10,218 nucleotides of DNA from JBBRMQ01 sp038230775 (GCA_038230775.1 JBBRMQ010000158.1:1-10218), one strand, 5' to 3'. Positions 1-6,798 are shown, counted from the stretch's first letter. Numbers and translations are program-made. The notes: generated by a model not told the origin, from the sequence alone.

Positions 1-2
1 AT

Positions 3-440
3 GCCTTCGGAGCCTGGGGCGCCGACGCCGGAAGCTGGCTGATGCTGCATCAGATCGAGGACTACTTCGGCCCGTGCAAGTCGATCGAAGACGTTTCCGA
101 GCGCGGTCAGCTTCTTCAGGGCGAAGGCTACAAATGCATTTTTGAAGAGGCGCGCCGGCAGAAACCGACCGCCGCGATGGCGCTGAACTGGTGTTTCAAT
201 GAGCCCTGGCCGACCGCCGCGAACAACAGCATCATCAGTTGGCCGGCCGAACCCAAGCGCGCGTACGGCGAAGTCGCGAAAGCCTGCCGCAACGTCCTGG
301 CGAGCGCTCGCATCCCGAAGTTCCGTTGGCGCGAAGGCGAGATGTTCAATCCCGAACTGTGGCTGTTGAACGATTCCCCGAACCTCGTCCCGGGCGGACG
401 CGTCGACGCGTTCCTCGTCTGCGGGGAGAAAAAAATCGCG
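3..440 (+). pseudogene. C-terminal remnant of a glycoside hydrolase family 2 (beta-mannosidase-like) enzyme
   Basis: This is the 5' part of the chimeric frame. The translation begins AFGAWGADAGSWLMLHQIED and continues with LQGEGYKCIFEEARRQKP and then MALNWCFNEPWPTAANNS. The last corresponds to the end of the GH2 TIM barrel, where beta-mannosidases carry a 'WQLND-WP' strand. Next come SWPAEPKRAYGEV (matching the family's 'P-KPAYYAV') and PELWLLNDSPNLVPGG, the first strands of the C-terminal immunoglobulin-like domain. These enzymes release terminal sugars from beta-linked glycans and are often exported. The fragment keeps only the last barrel strand and part of one accessory domain, so it cannot be active unless more lies upstream. 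Identification rests on remembered family motifs. The right boundary is approximate, and the residues between GEKK and KRTET could belong to either parent. Confidence 0.7.
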
Positions 441-1616
441 CTGCTGAAGCGCACCGAGACGATTGCCAAACACCTGTCCGAATTCATGCGGCGTGAGGGC
501 CGCTTCGCCAAAACCATTGTCTTTTGCGTCGATCAGGAACATGCGGACGAGATGCGCCGCGCGCTCGTCAACCTGAACGCCGACCTCGTCAAGCAGCACC
601 CCGACTACGTCTGCCGTGTGACCGCCATCGAGGGCGATATCGGGCGCGGGCATCTCGACAACTTTCGCGATCCTGAGCGATTGTCGCCGGCCATCCTGAC
701 CACCTCGCAATTGTTGACGACCGGCGTTGACGCACCGACCTGCAAGAACGTCGTGCTGGCGCGCATCGTCGGCTCGATGACCGAGTTTAAGCAGATCATC
801 GGGCGCGGCACGCGCGTGCGCGATGACTACGGCAAGCTCTTCTTCAACATCCTCGACTACACCGGCTCGGCCACGGAGAAGTTCGCCGATCCAGACTTCG
901 ACGGCGATCCGGTGCAGATCTACGAGCCGGGCGAAGACGATCCGATCGTTCCGCCCGATGAAGTTGGACCCGATGACGATGAAATCGGCGAAGACGCTCC
1001 GCCACCCTTCCTCGGCGGGCCACTCGATGCGGACACAGGGACGCCGGGAATGAAGCGCTACTACGTCGACGACGTCCCGGTGAGTGTCGCCACCGAGCGC
1101 GTGCAGTATCTCGACGCCGACGGGAATCTGATCACGGAATCGCTACGCGACTACACGCGCAAGACCGTGCACAAGTCGTATCGCTCGCTCGACGCGTTTC
1201 TCACGGCATGGAAGAGCGCCGAGCGCAAGCAGGCCATCGTCGACGCGCTCGCACAACAAGGTGTCTTTCTCGATGAACTGGCCGAGGACGTTGGGCGCGA
1301 TTACGACGCGTTCGACCTGGTGTGTCACGTCGCGTTCGATCAGCCGCCGCTCACACGTCGCGAGCGCGCGGATCGCGTGAACAAGCGCAACGTCTTCGGC
1401 AAGTACGGCGAGCGCGCACGCGCCGTGCTCGATGCGCTCCTCGATAAGTATGCCGAGAGCGGGATCCGCAGCGTCGAGTCTCTCGACATTCTCAAAGTCG
1501 ACCCGCTCACCGACCTCGGGACACCCGTCGAGATTGTTCGCCTCTTCGGCGGCAAAGACGCGTATCTCTCAGCGGTCCGCGAACTGGAAGCTGAGCTTTA
1601 CAACGAGGTCGCGTAA
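3..1616 (+). CDS. hsdR: Chimeric partial gene: GH2 glycosidase tail fused in frame to the C-terminal half of Type I restriction subunit HsdR
   Basis: The frame is open from base 3 with no stop before TAA at 1614-1616, so the true start is off the left edge; the ATG at 42 is internal. Numbering from that ATG, residues 1 to about 130 are GH2-like and the rest is HsdR. The HsdR part has the helicase C-terminal domain: RFAKTIVFCVDQEHADEMR (154-172), motif V TTSQLLTTGVDAP (220-232) and motif VI QIIGRGTR (251-258), then FADPDFDGDP (281-290). An acidic linker (about 297-320) leads to an EcoEI-type HsdR C-terminal domain (about 365-520) that contacts the methylase. HsdR is the ATP-driven DNA translocase and endonuclease of Type I systems. 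The PD-(D/E)xK nuclease, Walker A and DEAH box that belong upstream are all missing, so this product cannot restrict DNA by itself. The C-terminal style suggests a Type IB (EcoAI/EcoEI-like) family. Either a deletion fusion or an assembly join is possible. Confidence 0.85.
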   Translation, partial: AFGAWGADAGSWLMLHQIEDYFGPCKSIEDVSERGQLLQGEGYKCIFEEARRQKPTAAMALNWCFNEPWPTAANNSIISWPAEPKRAYGEVAKACRNVLASARIPKFRWREGEMFNPELWLLNDSPNLVPGGRVDAFLVCGEKKIALLKRTETIAKHLSEFMRREGRFAKTIVFCVDQEHADEMRRALVNLNADLVKQHPDYVCRVTAIEGDIGRGHLDNFRDPERLSPAILTTSQLLTTGVDAPTCKNVVLARIVGSMTEFKQIIGRGTRVRDDYGKLFFNILDYTGSATEKFADPDFDGDPVQIYEPGEDDPIVPPDEVGPDDDEIGEDAPPPFLGGPLDADTGTPGMKRYYVDDVPVSVATERVQYLDADGNLITESLRDYTRKTVHKSYRSLDAFLTAWKSAERKQAIVDALAQQGVFLDELAEDVGRDYDAFDLVCHVAFDQPPLTRRERADRVNKRNVFGKYGERARAVLDALLDKYAESGIRSVESLDILKVDPLTDLGTPVEIVRLFGGKDAYLSAVRELEAELYNEVA

Positions 1617-1660
1617 CGGCGTGGCCTGTCCACCGGGCCGAGGATGAACGATCTACCCCT

Positions 1661-1975
1661 TCAGCGCCGCACAGCGCGCGGAGGCGGAGTCGCGTCGGTT
1701 ACGCGCCCTTCTTTGTCGAGCCAGCTGTAGTTCGGGATGACTCCTGCGAGCATTCCCGCGACGCTGAGATCCTCGTCGAGGTCGGGCCAGTGAATGCCGG
1801 AAGGGCCGAGCACGACATTCCGCCGCTGTTCAACGGTGGCCTTCATGAGTGGCGGGTACCAGACCAGAGGAGTCTTGATCGTTCGTCCATCCACAAGTTG
1901 CACCACGAGCTCGGTGTCCGTGATCTCAACGGCGTCGGGGGCCGGCGTGTTGTCCTCACTGATCGAAAAACTCAT
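1661..1975 (-). CDS. DUF2442 domain protein, probable partner of the DUF4160 protein (toxin-antitoxin-like)
   Basis: This is a 104-residue protein. Residues about 14-85 match the DUF2442 pattern: a short beta-rich start (AVEITDTELVVQLVDGRTIKTPL), then WYPPLMKATVEQRRN, and the signature GIHWPDLDEDLSVAGML. The ATG at 1975 is well supported, because GGAGG (CCTCC at 1982-1986 on the plus strand) lies six bases ahead of it. The gene overlaps the end of the DUF4160 gene by 20 bases, so the two are co-translated with DUF4160 first. DUF2442 proteins are usually encoded beside DUF4160 proteins, and the pair is widely treated as a putative Type II toxin-antitoxin or mobile accessory module. No biochemical role is established to my knowledge. 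The tail VTDATPPPRAVRR is low-complexity. The gene converges on the hsdR remnant, leaving 44 bases between the two stops. Confidence 0.87.
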   Translation of the reverse strand: MSFSISEDNTPAPDAVEITDTELVVQLVDGRTIKTPLVWYPPLMKATVEQRRNVVLGPSGIHWPDLDEDLSVAGMLAGVIPNYSWLDKEGRVTDATPPPRAVRR

Positions 1976-2198
1976 TCCATGCCTCCAGGAACTCCTGTCG
2001 ATGCTCCTGTGTGATCGCCTGCAGACGGCGAAGTTCCACTGGAGAGAATCCTACCGCGTGAGCCAGGGTTACGTCCGGTGTCAGCCAGAATTTGGCCTGC
2101 ATTCGCTCTTGAGAAACATGGATGTGAGGTGGCTCGTTCCCTTCGTTAGCGAAGAATGAGAAGCGGTATGGCCCCTCGCGAAAGATCGTCGGGCTCAA
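1956..2198 (-). CDS. DUF4160 domain protein, probable partner of the DUF2442 protein
   Basis: This is an 80-residue protein spanning nearly the whole DUF4160 domain. The characteristic line SPTIFREGPYRFSFFANE is followed by the strongly conserved GNEPPHIHV, then a short hydrophobic segment (MQAKFWLTPDVTLAHAVGF) and a helical end (ELRRLQAITQEHRQEFLEAW). The start is TTG at 2196-2198. The frame upstream is closed by a stop at 2226-2228 with no ATG or GTG between, and family members begin almost exactly here. No clear ribosome binding site precedes it, so translation may be weak. The stop TGA lies inside the DUF2442 gene, giving tight coupling. Function is unproven. The small size, pairing and placement inside a restriction-modification locus fit a toxin-antitoxin-like or selfish accessory unit, which is inference. 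Confidence 0.86.
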   Translation of the reverse strand: MSPTIFREGPYRFSFFANEGNEPPHIHVSQERMQAKFWLTPDVTLAHAVGFSPVELRRLQAITQEHRQEFLEAWNEFFDQ

Positions 2199-2264
2199 TC
2201 GGCGGCTCGCTTTGCTTCGTGGAACTCACCAGCCTGCACAGCGACTCGCGGTTTGGCCATAGCC

Positions 2265-2361
2265 CCGAGGATCCCTCGGCTGCGGCGAAACTCCGAGGAA
2301 GCGCGAAAAACCGGCCGAGGAATTACCATTCCGAGGAGGTTTCGCGACCTTTCGGCTTCCT
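2265..2361. repeat. Structured non-coding element with four CCGAGGA repeats and nested inverted repeats
   Basis: CCGAGGA occurs at 2265-2271, 2293-2299, 2315-2321 and 2331-2337; a further CCGAGG is at 2448-2453. A perfect hairpin CCGAGG-ATC-CCTCGG lies at 2265-2279. A larger stem pairs AGGAAGCGCGAAA (2296-2308) with TTTCGCG (2340-2346) and GCTTCCT (2355-2361), leaving an 8-base bulge on the right arm. Its loop contains a smaller hairpin, GGAAT-TACC-ATTCC (2319-2332). The result is a branched, RNA- or REP-like fold in the gap between the divergent DUF4160 gene and hsdM. It could be a dispersed repeat (REP/MITE-like), a regulator binding array, or a transcribed structure. No protein explains it. 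The dyad CCGAGG-N3-CCTCGG recurs at 7541-7555. Confidence 0.55.
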
Positions 2362-2373
2362 GGCGTAGAGTCG

Positions 2374-2402
2374 GTCAAAGAACTGAAATGTCCTGATAAA
2401 AT
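2374..2402 (+). promoter_or_regulatory. Candidate promoter for the hsdM operon
   Basis: TAAAAT at 2397-2402 differs from the TATAAT consensus at one base. It sits 17 bases after GTCAAA (2374-2379), a poor -35 match (3 of 6). A start near 2409 would give a leader of about 80 bases before the hsdM ATG at 2487. No good Shine-Dalgarno sequence precedes that ATG. This is the most A+T-rich spot between the repeat element and hsdM, but the call rests on the -10 alone. Confidence 0.3.
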
Positions 2403-2486
2403 CCGCGACGAACGCACCTGTGCCCACTTGATTTCTCCCATACTTCCCCGAGGCACGACCGCTCCGCTTAAACGCGCCTAACACCC

Positions 2487-3962
2487 ATGTCCAACGTCTC
2501 CAACGTCGTCAAAAGTATCCAGGACATCATGCGCAAAGACGCCGGCACCTACGGCGATGCGCAGCGGCTCGAGCAGCTCGGCTGGATGTTTTTCCTGAAG
2601 ATCTTCGACGATCGCGAAACCGAGCTCCAGACGATTCAGGACGCCTACAAATCGCCATTGCCGAAGCAACTGCGGTGGCGCTCCTGGGCTGAGGACGCCG
2701 AAGGGATCACGGGCGATGCATTGCTCGACTTCGTGAACAGCACGCTGCTGCCGAAGCTGAAGAACATGCGCGGCGGCGAGGACAAGATCGCCGGTCTCAT
2801 TCGTATGGCCTTCGAGGACGCGAACAACTTCATGAAGAACGGGACGTTGATGCGCCAGGTGATCAACAAGGTCAACGGCATCGACTTCAACGCCACGGAA
2901 GACCGCCACATGTTCGGCGACATCTACGAGAAGCTGCTGCGCGATCTCCAGTCGGCGGGCAACGCCGGCGAGTTCTACACGCCGCGCGCGGTTACGCAGT
3001 TCATCGTCGATCAGGTTAATCCCCGCCTCGGCGAGACGATCCTCGATCCAGCCTGTGGAACGGGAGGATTTCTGGTCAGCGCGATCGAGCATCTGCGCAA
3101 ACAGGTGAGGGACGAGGAAGACGAGCAGACCATTCAGGAGTGCTTCCGAGGAATCGAGAAGAAGCACCTGCCGCACATCTTGTGCATGACGAATCTGCTG
3201 CTGCACGGCATCGACGTCCCGTCCAACGTGCGCCACGACAACACACTGGCGCGCCCCCTGCGCGACTGGTCGCCGAAGGAGCGCGTCGAAGTCGTCGTCA
3301 CCAATCCGCCGTTCGGCGGGATGGAAGAGGACGGCATCGAGACGAACTACCCCGCCGAGTTCCGCACGCGCGAGACCGCCGACCTCTTTCTCGTCCTGAT
3401 CATGAAGCTGCTCAGGCCGGGCGGCCGCGCCGGCCTCGTTCTGCCCGATGGAACGCTGTTCGGCGAAGGGGTGAAGACGCGCATCAAGGAAGCGTTGCTG
3501 CGCGAGTGCAACCTGCACACGATCGTCCGCCTGCCGAACGGCGTCTTCGCGCCGTACACCGGAATTCGCACCAACCTCCTCTTCTTCACGAAGGGCGCGC
3601 CGACGACCAAGGTCTGGTACTACGAGCACCCGTATCCGGCGGGCGCGAAGAGCTACAACAAGACCAAGCCGATCCGCATCGAAGAGTTCGACGCGGAGAA
3701 GGCGTGGTGGGGCTCGGAGGATGACGGCTTCGCTGCGCGCGTTGAGAACGAACAGGCCTGGCGCGTCTCGATCGACACGATCAAGGCGAGCAACTACAAC
3801 CTCGATCTGAAGAACCCGAACAGCCCGGACAATGGTCCCGGCGACGTCGAGCACCTGCTGCCGGAGTACGAGAAGCTGCTCGCGCAGATCGCCGAGACGC
3901 GCGCGCAACTCAAGCGCGAACTGGAGAAGGCGCTGCTGGCAACATCAGGAAGCGACGCGTGA
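2487..3962 (+). CDS. hsdM: Type I restriction-modification system DNA methyltransferase subunit HsdM (N6-adenine)
   Basis: The 491-residue length matches Type IB HsdM proteins. The N-terminal HsdM domain is at about 1-140 (MRKDAGTYGDAQRLEQLGWMFFLKIFD, 15-41, contacts the recognition subunit). Next is the conserved GEFYTPR (161-167), then SAM-binding motif I DPACGTGG (187-194) and catalytic motif IV NPPF (273-276). GIRTNLLFF (359-367) and the helical C-terminus LLPEYEKLLAQIAETRAQLKRELE are typical too. With HsdS it would transfer a methyl group from S-adenosylmethionine to the N6 of adenine in a bipartite DNA site. All key residues are present, so it looks active. The ATG at 2487 fits the family start, though it has little ribosome binding site. 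Its stop overlaps the hsdS start (GTGA), so HsdS translation depends on it. The only neighbouring hsdR is a truncated remnant. Confidence 0.97.
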   Translation: MSNVSNVVKSIQDIMRKDAGTYGDAQRLEQLGWMFFLKIFDDRETELQTIQDAYKSPLPKQLRWRSWAEDAEGITGDALLDFVNSTLLPKLKNMRGGEDKIAGLIRMAFEDANNFMKNGTLMRQVINKVNGIDFNATEDRHMFGDIYEKLLRDLQSAGNAGEFYTPRAVTQFIVDQVNPRLGETILDPACGTGGFLVSAIEHLRKQVRDEEDEQTIQECFRGIEKKHLPHILCMTNLLLHGIDVPSNVRHDNTLARPLRDWSPKERVEVVVTNPPFGGMEEDGIETNYPAEFRTRETADLFLVLIMKLLRPGGRAGLVLPDGTLFGEGVKTRIKEALLRECNLHTIVRLPNGVFAPYTGIRTNLLFFTKGAPTTKVWYYEHPYPAGAKSYNKTKPIRIEEFDAEKAWWGSEDDGFAARVENEQAWRVSIDTIKASNYNLDLKNPNSPDNGPGDVEHLLPEYEKLLAQIAETRAQLKRELEKALLATSGSDA

Positions 3963-5677
3963 CGCGCGAGGAGTTCTTCGCGAAGTTCGAGCTGTTCGCG
4001 GAGCTGCCGGATGCGGTGGCTAAGATGAGGGAGGTGATCCTGAGCAGTGCGGCAATAGGACACCTCGTCCCGCAAGATCCCGGAGAGGAAGGCGCCGATA
4101 CAGCGTTAGCCAGAATCGAATCAGACGTCGTGGCGGCTGTGCGTGCGAAACGATTGCGTGCAAAACGTCTGGTTCAATCTGCGCGCGAGCCATTTGCGCT
4201 GCCTGCGGGTTGGAAGTGGGCGTCGCTCGGTTCTCTGGCAACTCCAGAAGACAACGCGGTCTGTGACGGCCCGTTTGGTAGCAAGCTGAAAACAGAACAC
4301 TACGTTCCAGAGCCGGGTTATGCGGTTGTTCGGTTGGGCAACATCGGTATCGGCAATTTTATCTGGGGCAAACAAGGCCACATCAGTGAAGAACGCTTCC
4401 ATTCTCTCCCTAGCAACCATCTTGCGCCGGGTGACCTCTTGGTAGCCGGTCTCGCCGATCCTTTACTTCGATGCTGCGAAGTGCCCACGTCTCTGGGTCC
4501 GGCTGTAAATAAAGCGGACTGTTTTCGTGTCCGGCTTCATCCATGCGTTGATCGCACTTACATTCGGCATTACCTGAACTCACAGATCGCCAAGACTCTC
4601 GCTGCAGATGAGAATCACGGGATGACGCGCGAGCGGATCAATCTGGCAGGAGCAAAGGGCCTACCGGTGCCCGTTCCTCCGCTCGCCGAACAGAAGCGAA
4701 TCGTTGCGAAAGTGGATGAGTTGACGGCGTTGTGCGATCAGCTGGAGGCGCAGCAGAAAGAACGCGAAACGCGCCACGCCGCCCTCGCCCGCGCCTCCCT
4801 CTCCCGTTTCGCCGCCGCGCCCACCCCAGCCAACCTCACCGCTCTTTTCCACGACTCCTACATCATCACCCCCGCCGACCTCCGCCAAAGCATCCTCACG
4901 CTCGCGTTGCAAGGCAAACTCGTCCCGCACCATCCCGATGAACTAGGCGTGCCGTCGCCGGCGAAAAGCGTGGCGACGTCGGCCTCGCCGCGAGATGGCG
5001 CAAGTGGTCCTTTCGAGTTACCCACAGGTTGGCGTTGGGCCTTTTTGGGACAGCTCAGCGAGCTAATCAATGGCGATCGAAGCAAGAATTACCCAAACAA
5101 GGCCGAGTACGTTCAATACGGCGTTCCGTGGATCAATACCGGTCACATCGAGCCAGACGGAACGCTCTCCATCCGTTCGATGAACTACATCACTCGAGGA
5201 AAGTTCGATTCGCTTCGGAGCGGCAAAATTCGCAAAGGAGATCTCGTCTATTGCCTGCGCGGAGCAACCCTCGGAAAGACAGCCGTCATCACGCAGTTCG
5301 ACGAAGGCGCCATTGCGTCGTCTCTGGTGATCATCCGACTTTCGGCAGCGCTTGACACAAGATTCGCTTTTCGCTTCTTAACAAGCCCTGGTGGGCGGGA
5401 TCAAATCTTCAAATTTGACAACGGGTCAGCGCAGCCGAACCTATCAGCGAACAACGTCAAGAAGTATCTCGTGCCCGTTCCACCTCTCGCCGAACAACGC
5501 CGCATCGTGGCGAGAGTGGATCAACTGATGGCGCTTGTCGACAAACTCGAGGCGCAACTCGAGCAATCGCGAATCACTGGCAAGAAACTCGTCGAAGCCG
5601 TCGTGGACGAGCTGGTCGAAACCAAACCCATCACCACGCTCCACCTCGAACGAGAGCACTTCTGCACGGTGCAGTGA
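3959..5677 (+). CDS. hsdS: Type I restriction-modification system specificity subunit HsdS, two target recognition domains
   Basis: This 572-residue protein is built as two similar halves. Half one: lead-in helix MREVILSSAAIGHLVPQDP (23-41), FALPAGWKWASLGSL (79-93), TRD1 (about 95-235), then PVPPLAEQKRIVAKVDEL (238-255) running into a spacer helix. Half two repeats this: LRQSILTLALQGKLVPHHP (308-326), FELPTGWRWAFLGQL (352-366), TRD2 (about 367-503), PVPPLAEQRRIVARVDQL (506-523) and a final helix. Each TRD reads one half of a split DNA target, and the helices set the spacing and hold HsdM. The GTG start at 3959 shares four bases with the hsdM stop (GTGA). The TRDs, especially TRD1, have visibly lower G+C than the conserved parts, as expected for exchangeable cassettes. 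The target sequence cannot be read from the protein. It ends by overlapping the DUF3800 gene. Confidence 0.95.
   Translation: MTREEFFAKFELFAELPDAVAKMREVILSSAAIGHLVPQDPGEEGADTALARIESDVVAAVRAKRLRAKRLVQSAREPFALPAGWKWASLGSLATPEDNAVCDGPFGSKLKTEHYVPEPGYAVVRLGNIGIGNFIWGKQGHISEERFHSLPSNHLAPGDLLVAGLADPLLRCCEVPTSLGPAVNKADCFRVRLHPCVDRTYIRHYLNSQIAKTLAADENHGMTRERINLAGAKGLPVPVPPLAEQKRIVAKVDELTALCDQLEAQQKERETRHAALARASLSRFAAAPTPANLTALFHDSYIITPADLRQSILTLALQGKLVPHHPDELGVPSPAKSVATSASPRDGASGPFELPTGWRWAFLGQLSELINGDRSKNYPNKAEYVQYGVPWINTGHIEPDGTLSIRSMNYITRGKFDSLRSGKIRKGDLVYCLRGATLGKTAVITQFDEGAIASSLVIIRLSAALDTRFAFRFLTSPGGRDQIFKFDNGSAQPNLSANNVKKYLVPVPPLAEQRRIVARVDQLMALVDKLEAQLEQSRITGKKLVEAVVDELVETKPITTLHLEREHFCTVQ
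4667..4753 (+). repeat. First copy of the internal HsdS conserved repeat (after TRD1)
   Basis: This 87-base segment encodes HsdS residues 237-265, starting VPVPPLAEQK. It aligns without gaps to 5471-5557: 65 of 87 bases and 23 of 29 residues are identical by hand count. The repeats frame TRD2 and are natural sites for recombination that swaps or deletes recognition domains. Confidence 0.85.
5471..5557 (+). repeat. Second copy of the internal HsdS conserved repeat (after TRD2)
   Basis: This 87-base segment encodes HsdS residues 505-533, starting VPVPPLAEQR. It is the partner of 4667-4753. The longest exact shared runs are short (GTGCCCGTTCC and CTCGCCGAACA), so the copies are an old duplication typical of the family, not a recent one. 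Confidence 0.85.
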
Positions 5678-6375
5678 TGCGCTTCGACGTCTACTGTGAC
5701 GAGAGCCGCCCGGACCTTCTCAGCTCCAGCAACCCTGAGGGGTCGTATCTCGTCATCGGAAGTCTGTGGCTGCCCTCGACCTTACGACCGCGAATCAAAG
5801 CGGAAATTCACGCACTTCGCGACAAACATCGCGTCGGCAGTGAAGCGAAATGGCACAAGGTTTCGCCATCGCGCTTCGCCTTCTATCGGGAGATGGTTGA
5901 ACTGTTCGCCAGCGAGACCGACCTGCGCTTTCGGTGCATCGCTGTGGACCGAACGAAGGTCGACCTCATGCGCTTCCACGAGAGCAACCCTGAGCTTGGC
6001 TTCTACAAGTTCTACTACCAACTCCTCCACCACTGGATCCTCGACTTCAACGACTACGCGATCTTCTGTGACTTCAAGGTGAATCGCCACCGGGACCGGC
6101 TTCACGACCTGCGGCGTTGCCTCGGCTTCGCGAATCTGTCCGCGCGAATCGCGACCGTTCAGGCGGTCCGTTCCGAAGAGTCCGTGCTCATTCAACTCGC
6201 CGACGTGCTGACCGGCGCCGCCGCTTCCACGCTGAATGCGAGTGTGGCCGAGGGAAGCGCTCGACACGACCTCATTCGATCGTTGGAAACCGGGCTTGGA
6301 AAGAAGATCGCGCCGACCACGCGGAACGAGCAGAAGTTCAACGTGTTTCGCATCGACTTCGGCGGAGGGTGGTGA
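5677..6375 (+). CDS. DUF3800 domain protein (predicted RNase H-like fold), third gene of the hsdMS operon
   Basis: This 232-residue protein shows the DUF3800 layout. An N-terminal strand ends in the acidic motif VYCDES (5-10 from this ATG), followed by GSYLVIGSLWLP (22-33) and the AKWHKVS segment (57-63). A central aspartate lies in FCDFK (130-134), and the late motif is LIQLADVLTGA (171-181), matching the family's 'QxADxxxG'. DUF3800 proteins are commonly found near phage and defence genes. Their acidic residues are arranged as in RNase H-like nucleases, but activity is mostly unproven. The ATG at 5677 overlaps the last base of the hsdS stop (TGATG); a GTG at 5674 in the same frame would add one residue. 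The overlap makes co-expression with HsdM and HsdS nearly certain. Its role in methylation, restriction or counter-defence is unknown. Confidence 0.87.
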   Translation: MRFDVYCDESRPDLLSSSNPEGSYLVIGSLWLPSTLRPRIKAEIHALRDKHRVGSEAKWHKVSPSRFAFYREMVELFASETDLRFRCIAVDRTKVDLMRFHESNPELGFYKFYYQLLHHWILDFNDYAIFCDFKVNRHRDRLHDLRRCLGFANLSARIATVQAVRSEESVLIQLADVLTGAAASTLNASVAEGSARHDLIRSLETGLGKKIAPTTRNEQKFNVFRIDFGGGW

Positions 6376-6798
6376 TTGGCCGTCCTTCCACCTCTCGTCA
6401 TCGATGCCACGGAGGACGAGTACCGCGAGCACTTTCGGACGGTGTACTGCTGCGGTCCCATCATCACCTTCGACGGTATCGCTGTCCGATTCAGAAAGGA
6501 CATGTTCGACCACTGCTTCTTCGAAAGCACCGGGAGAAAGGACGATACGTTTTCGAAAGTCCGCGCCGAGCGAATCGACTGGATCGCCGCCACTCTCCGC
6601 GATCCGGCAGCGGAGCTGTTCGTCGGATGGGACAACGTGAAGAAGCGTCCCACACCAAAGCGGAGAGTGGCTGTGGTCAGCGGCAACTACGTCACGATCA
6701 TCCAGCTGGCGGGGCCGAAGAGTGCGGTTTTCATCACGGCTTTCGTGGCCGGAGCCGCAACGATCGAAAAGGTGAGAATGAATCCGCGCTGGAAATGA
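6376..6798 (+). CDS. Small PBECR/barnase-EndoU-RelE-like nuclease-fold protein, last gene of the hsdMS operon
   Basis: This 140-residue protein has a TTG start directly after the DUF3800 stop. The start is fixed by a strong Shine-Dalgarno GGAGGG at 6364-6369, six bases upstream. The order of features resembles phage-associated PBECR nuclease domains: MFDHCFFES (43-51, with a candidate histidine), a basic helix SKVRAERIDWIAATL (60-74), an exposed DPAAELFVGWDN strand, a very basic KKRPTPKRR (89-97), then two strands YVTIIQL (105-111) and SAVFITAFVA (116-125) and a closing TIEKVRMNPRW. BECR-fold proteins are generally metal-independent RNases, used as toxins or phage effectors. The assignment rests on this pattern only, and the catalytic residues are not confirmed. 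It could instead be a related non-catalytic protein. Coupling to hsdMS and DUF3800 suggests a joint defence or addiction role (inference). Confidence 0.6.
   Translation: MAVLPPLVIDATEDEYREHFRTVYCCGPIITFDGIAVRFRKDMFDHCFFESTGRKDDTFSKVRAERIDWIAATLRDPAAELFVGWDNVKKRPTPKRRVAVVSGNYVTIIQLAGPKSAVFITAFVAGAATIEKVRMNPRWK

Noticed and set aside
1621..1641. GGCCTG-TCCAC-CGGGCC hairpin between the convergent hsdR and DUF2442 genes
   Set aside because: One wobble pair, only six base pairs and no T-run on either side; too weak to call a terminator.
2265..2340. CRISPR-like array from the repeated CCGAGGA
   Set aside because: Repeats are only seven bases, with uneven spacing (28, 22 and 16 bases) and no cas genes.
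2226..2456. Small minus-strand frame upstream of DUF4160
   Set aside because: It covers the structured repeat element and reads as repeat-derived sequence (GNSSAGFSRFLG, SPQPRDPRG), not a protein family.
2478..3908. Long minus-strand open frame of 476 codons opposite hsdM
   Set aside because: It is the mirror of a G+C-rich gene with full HsdM motifs; its translation is biased to R, L, V, D and E with no recognisable domain.
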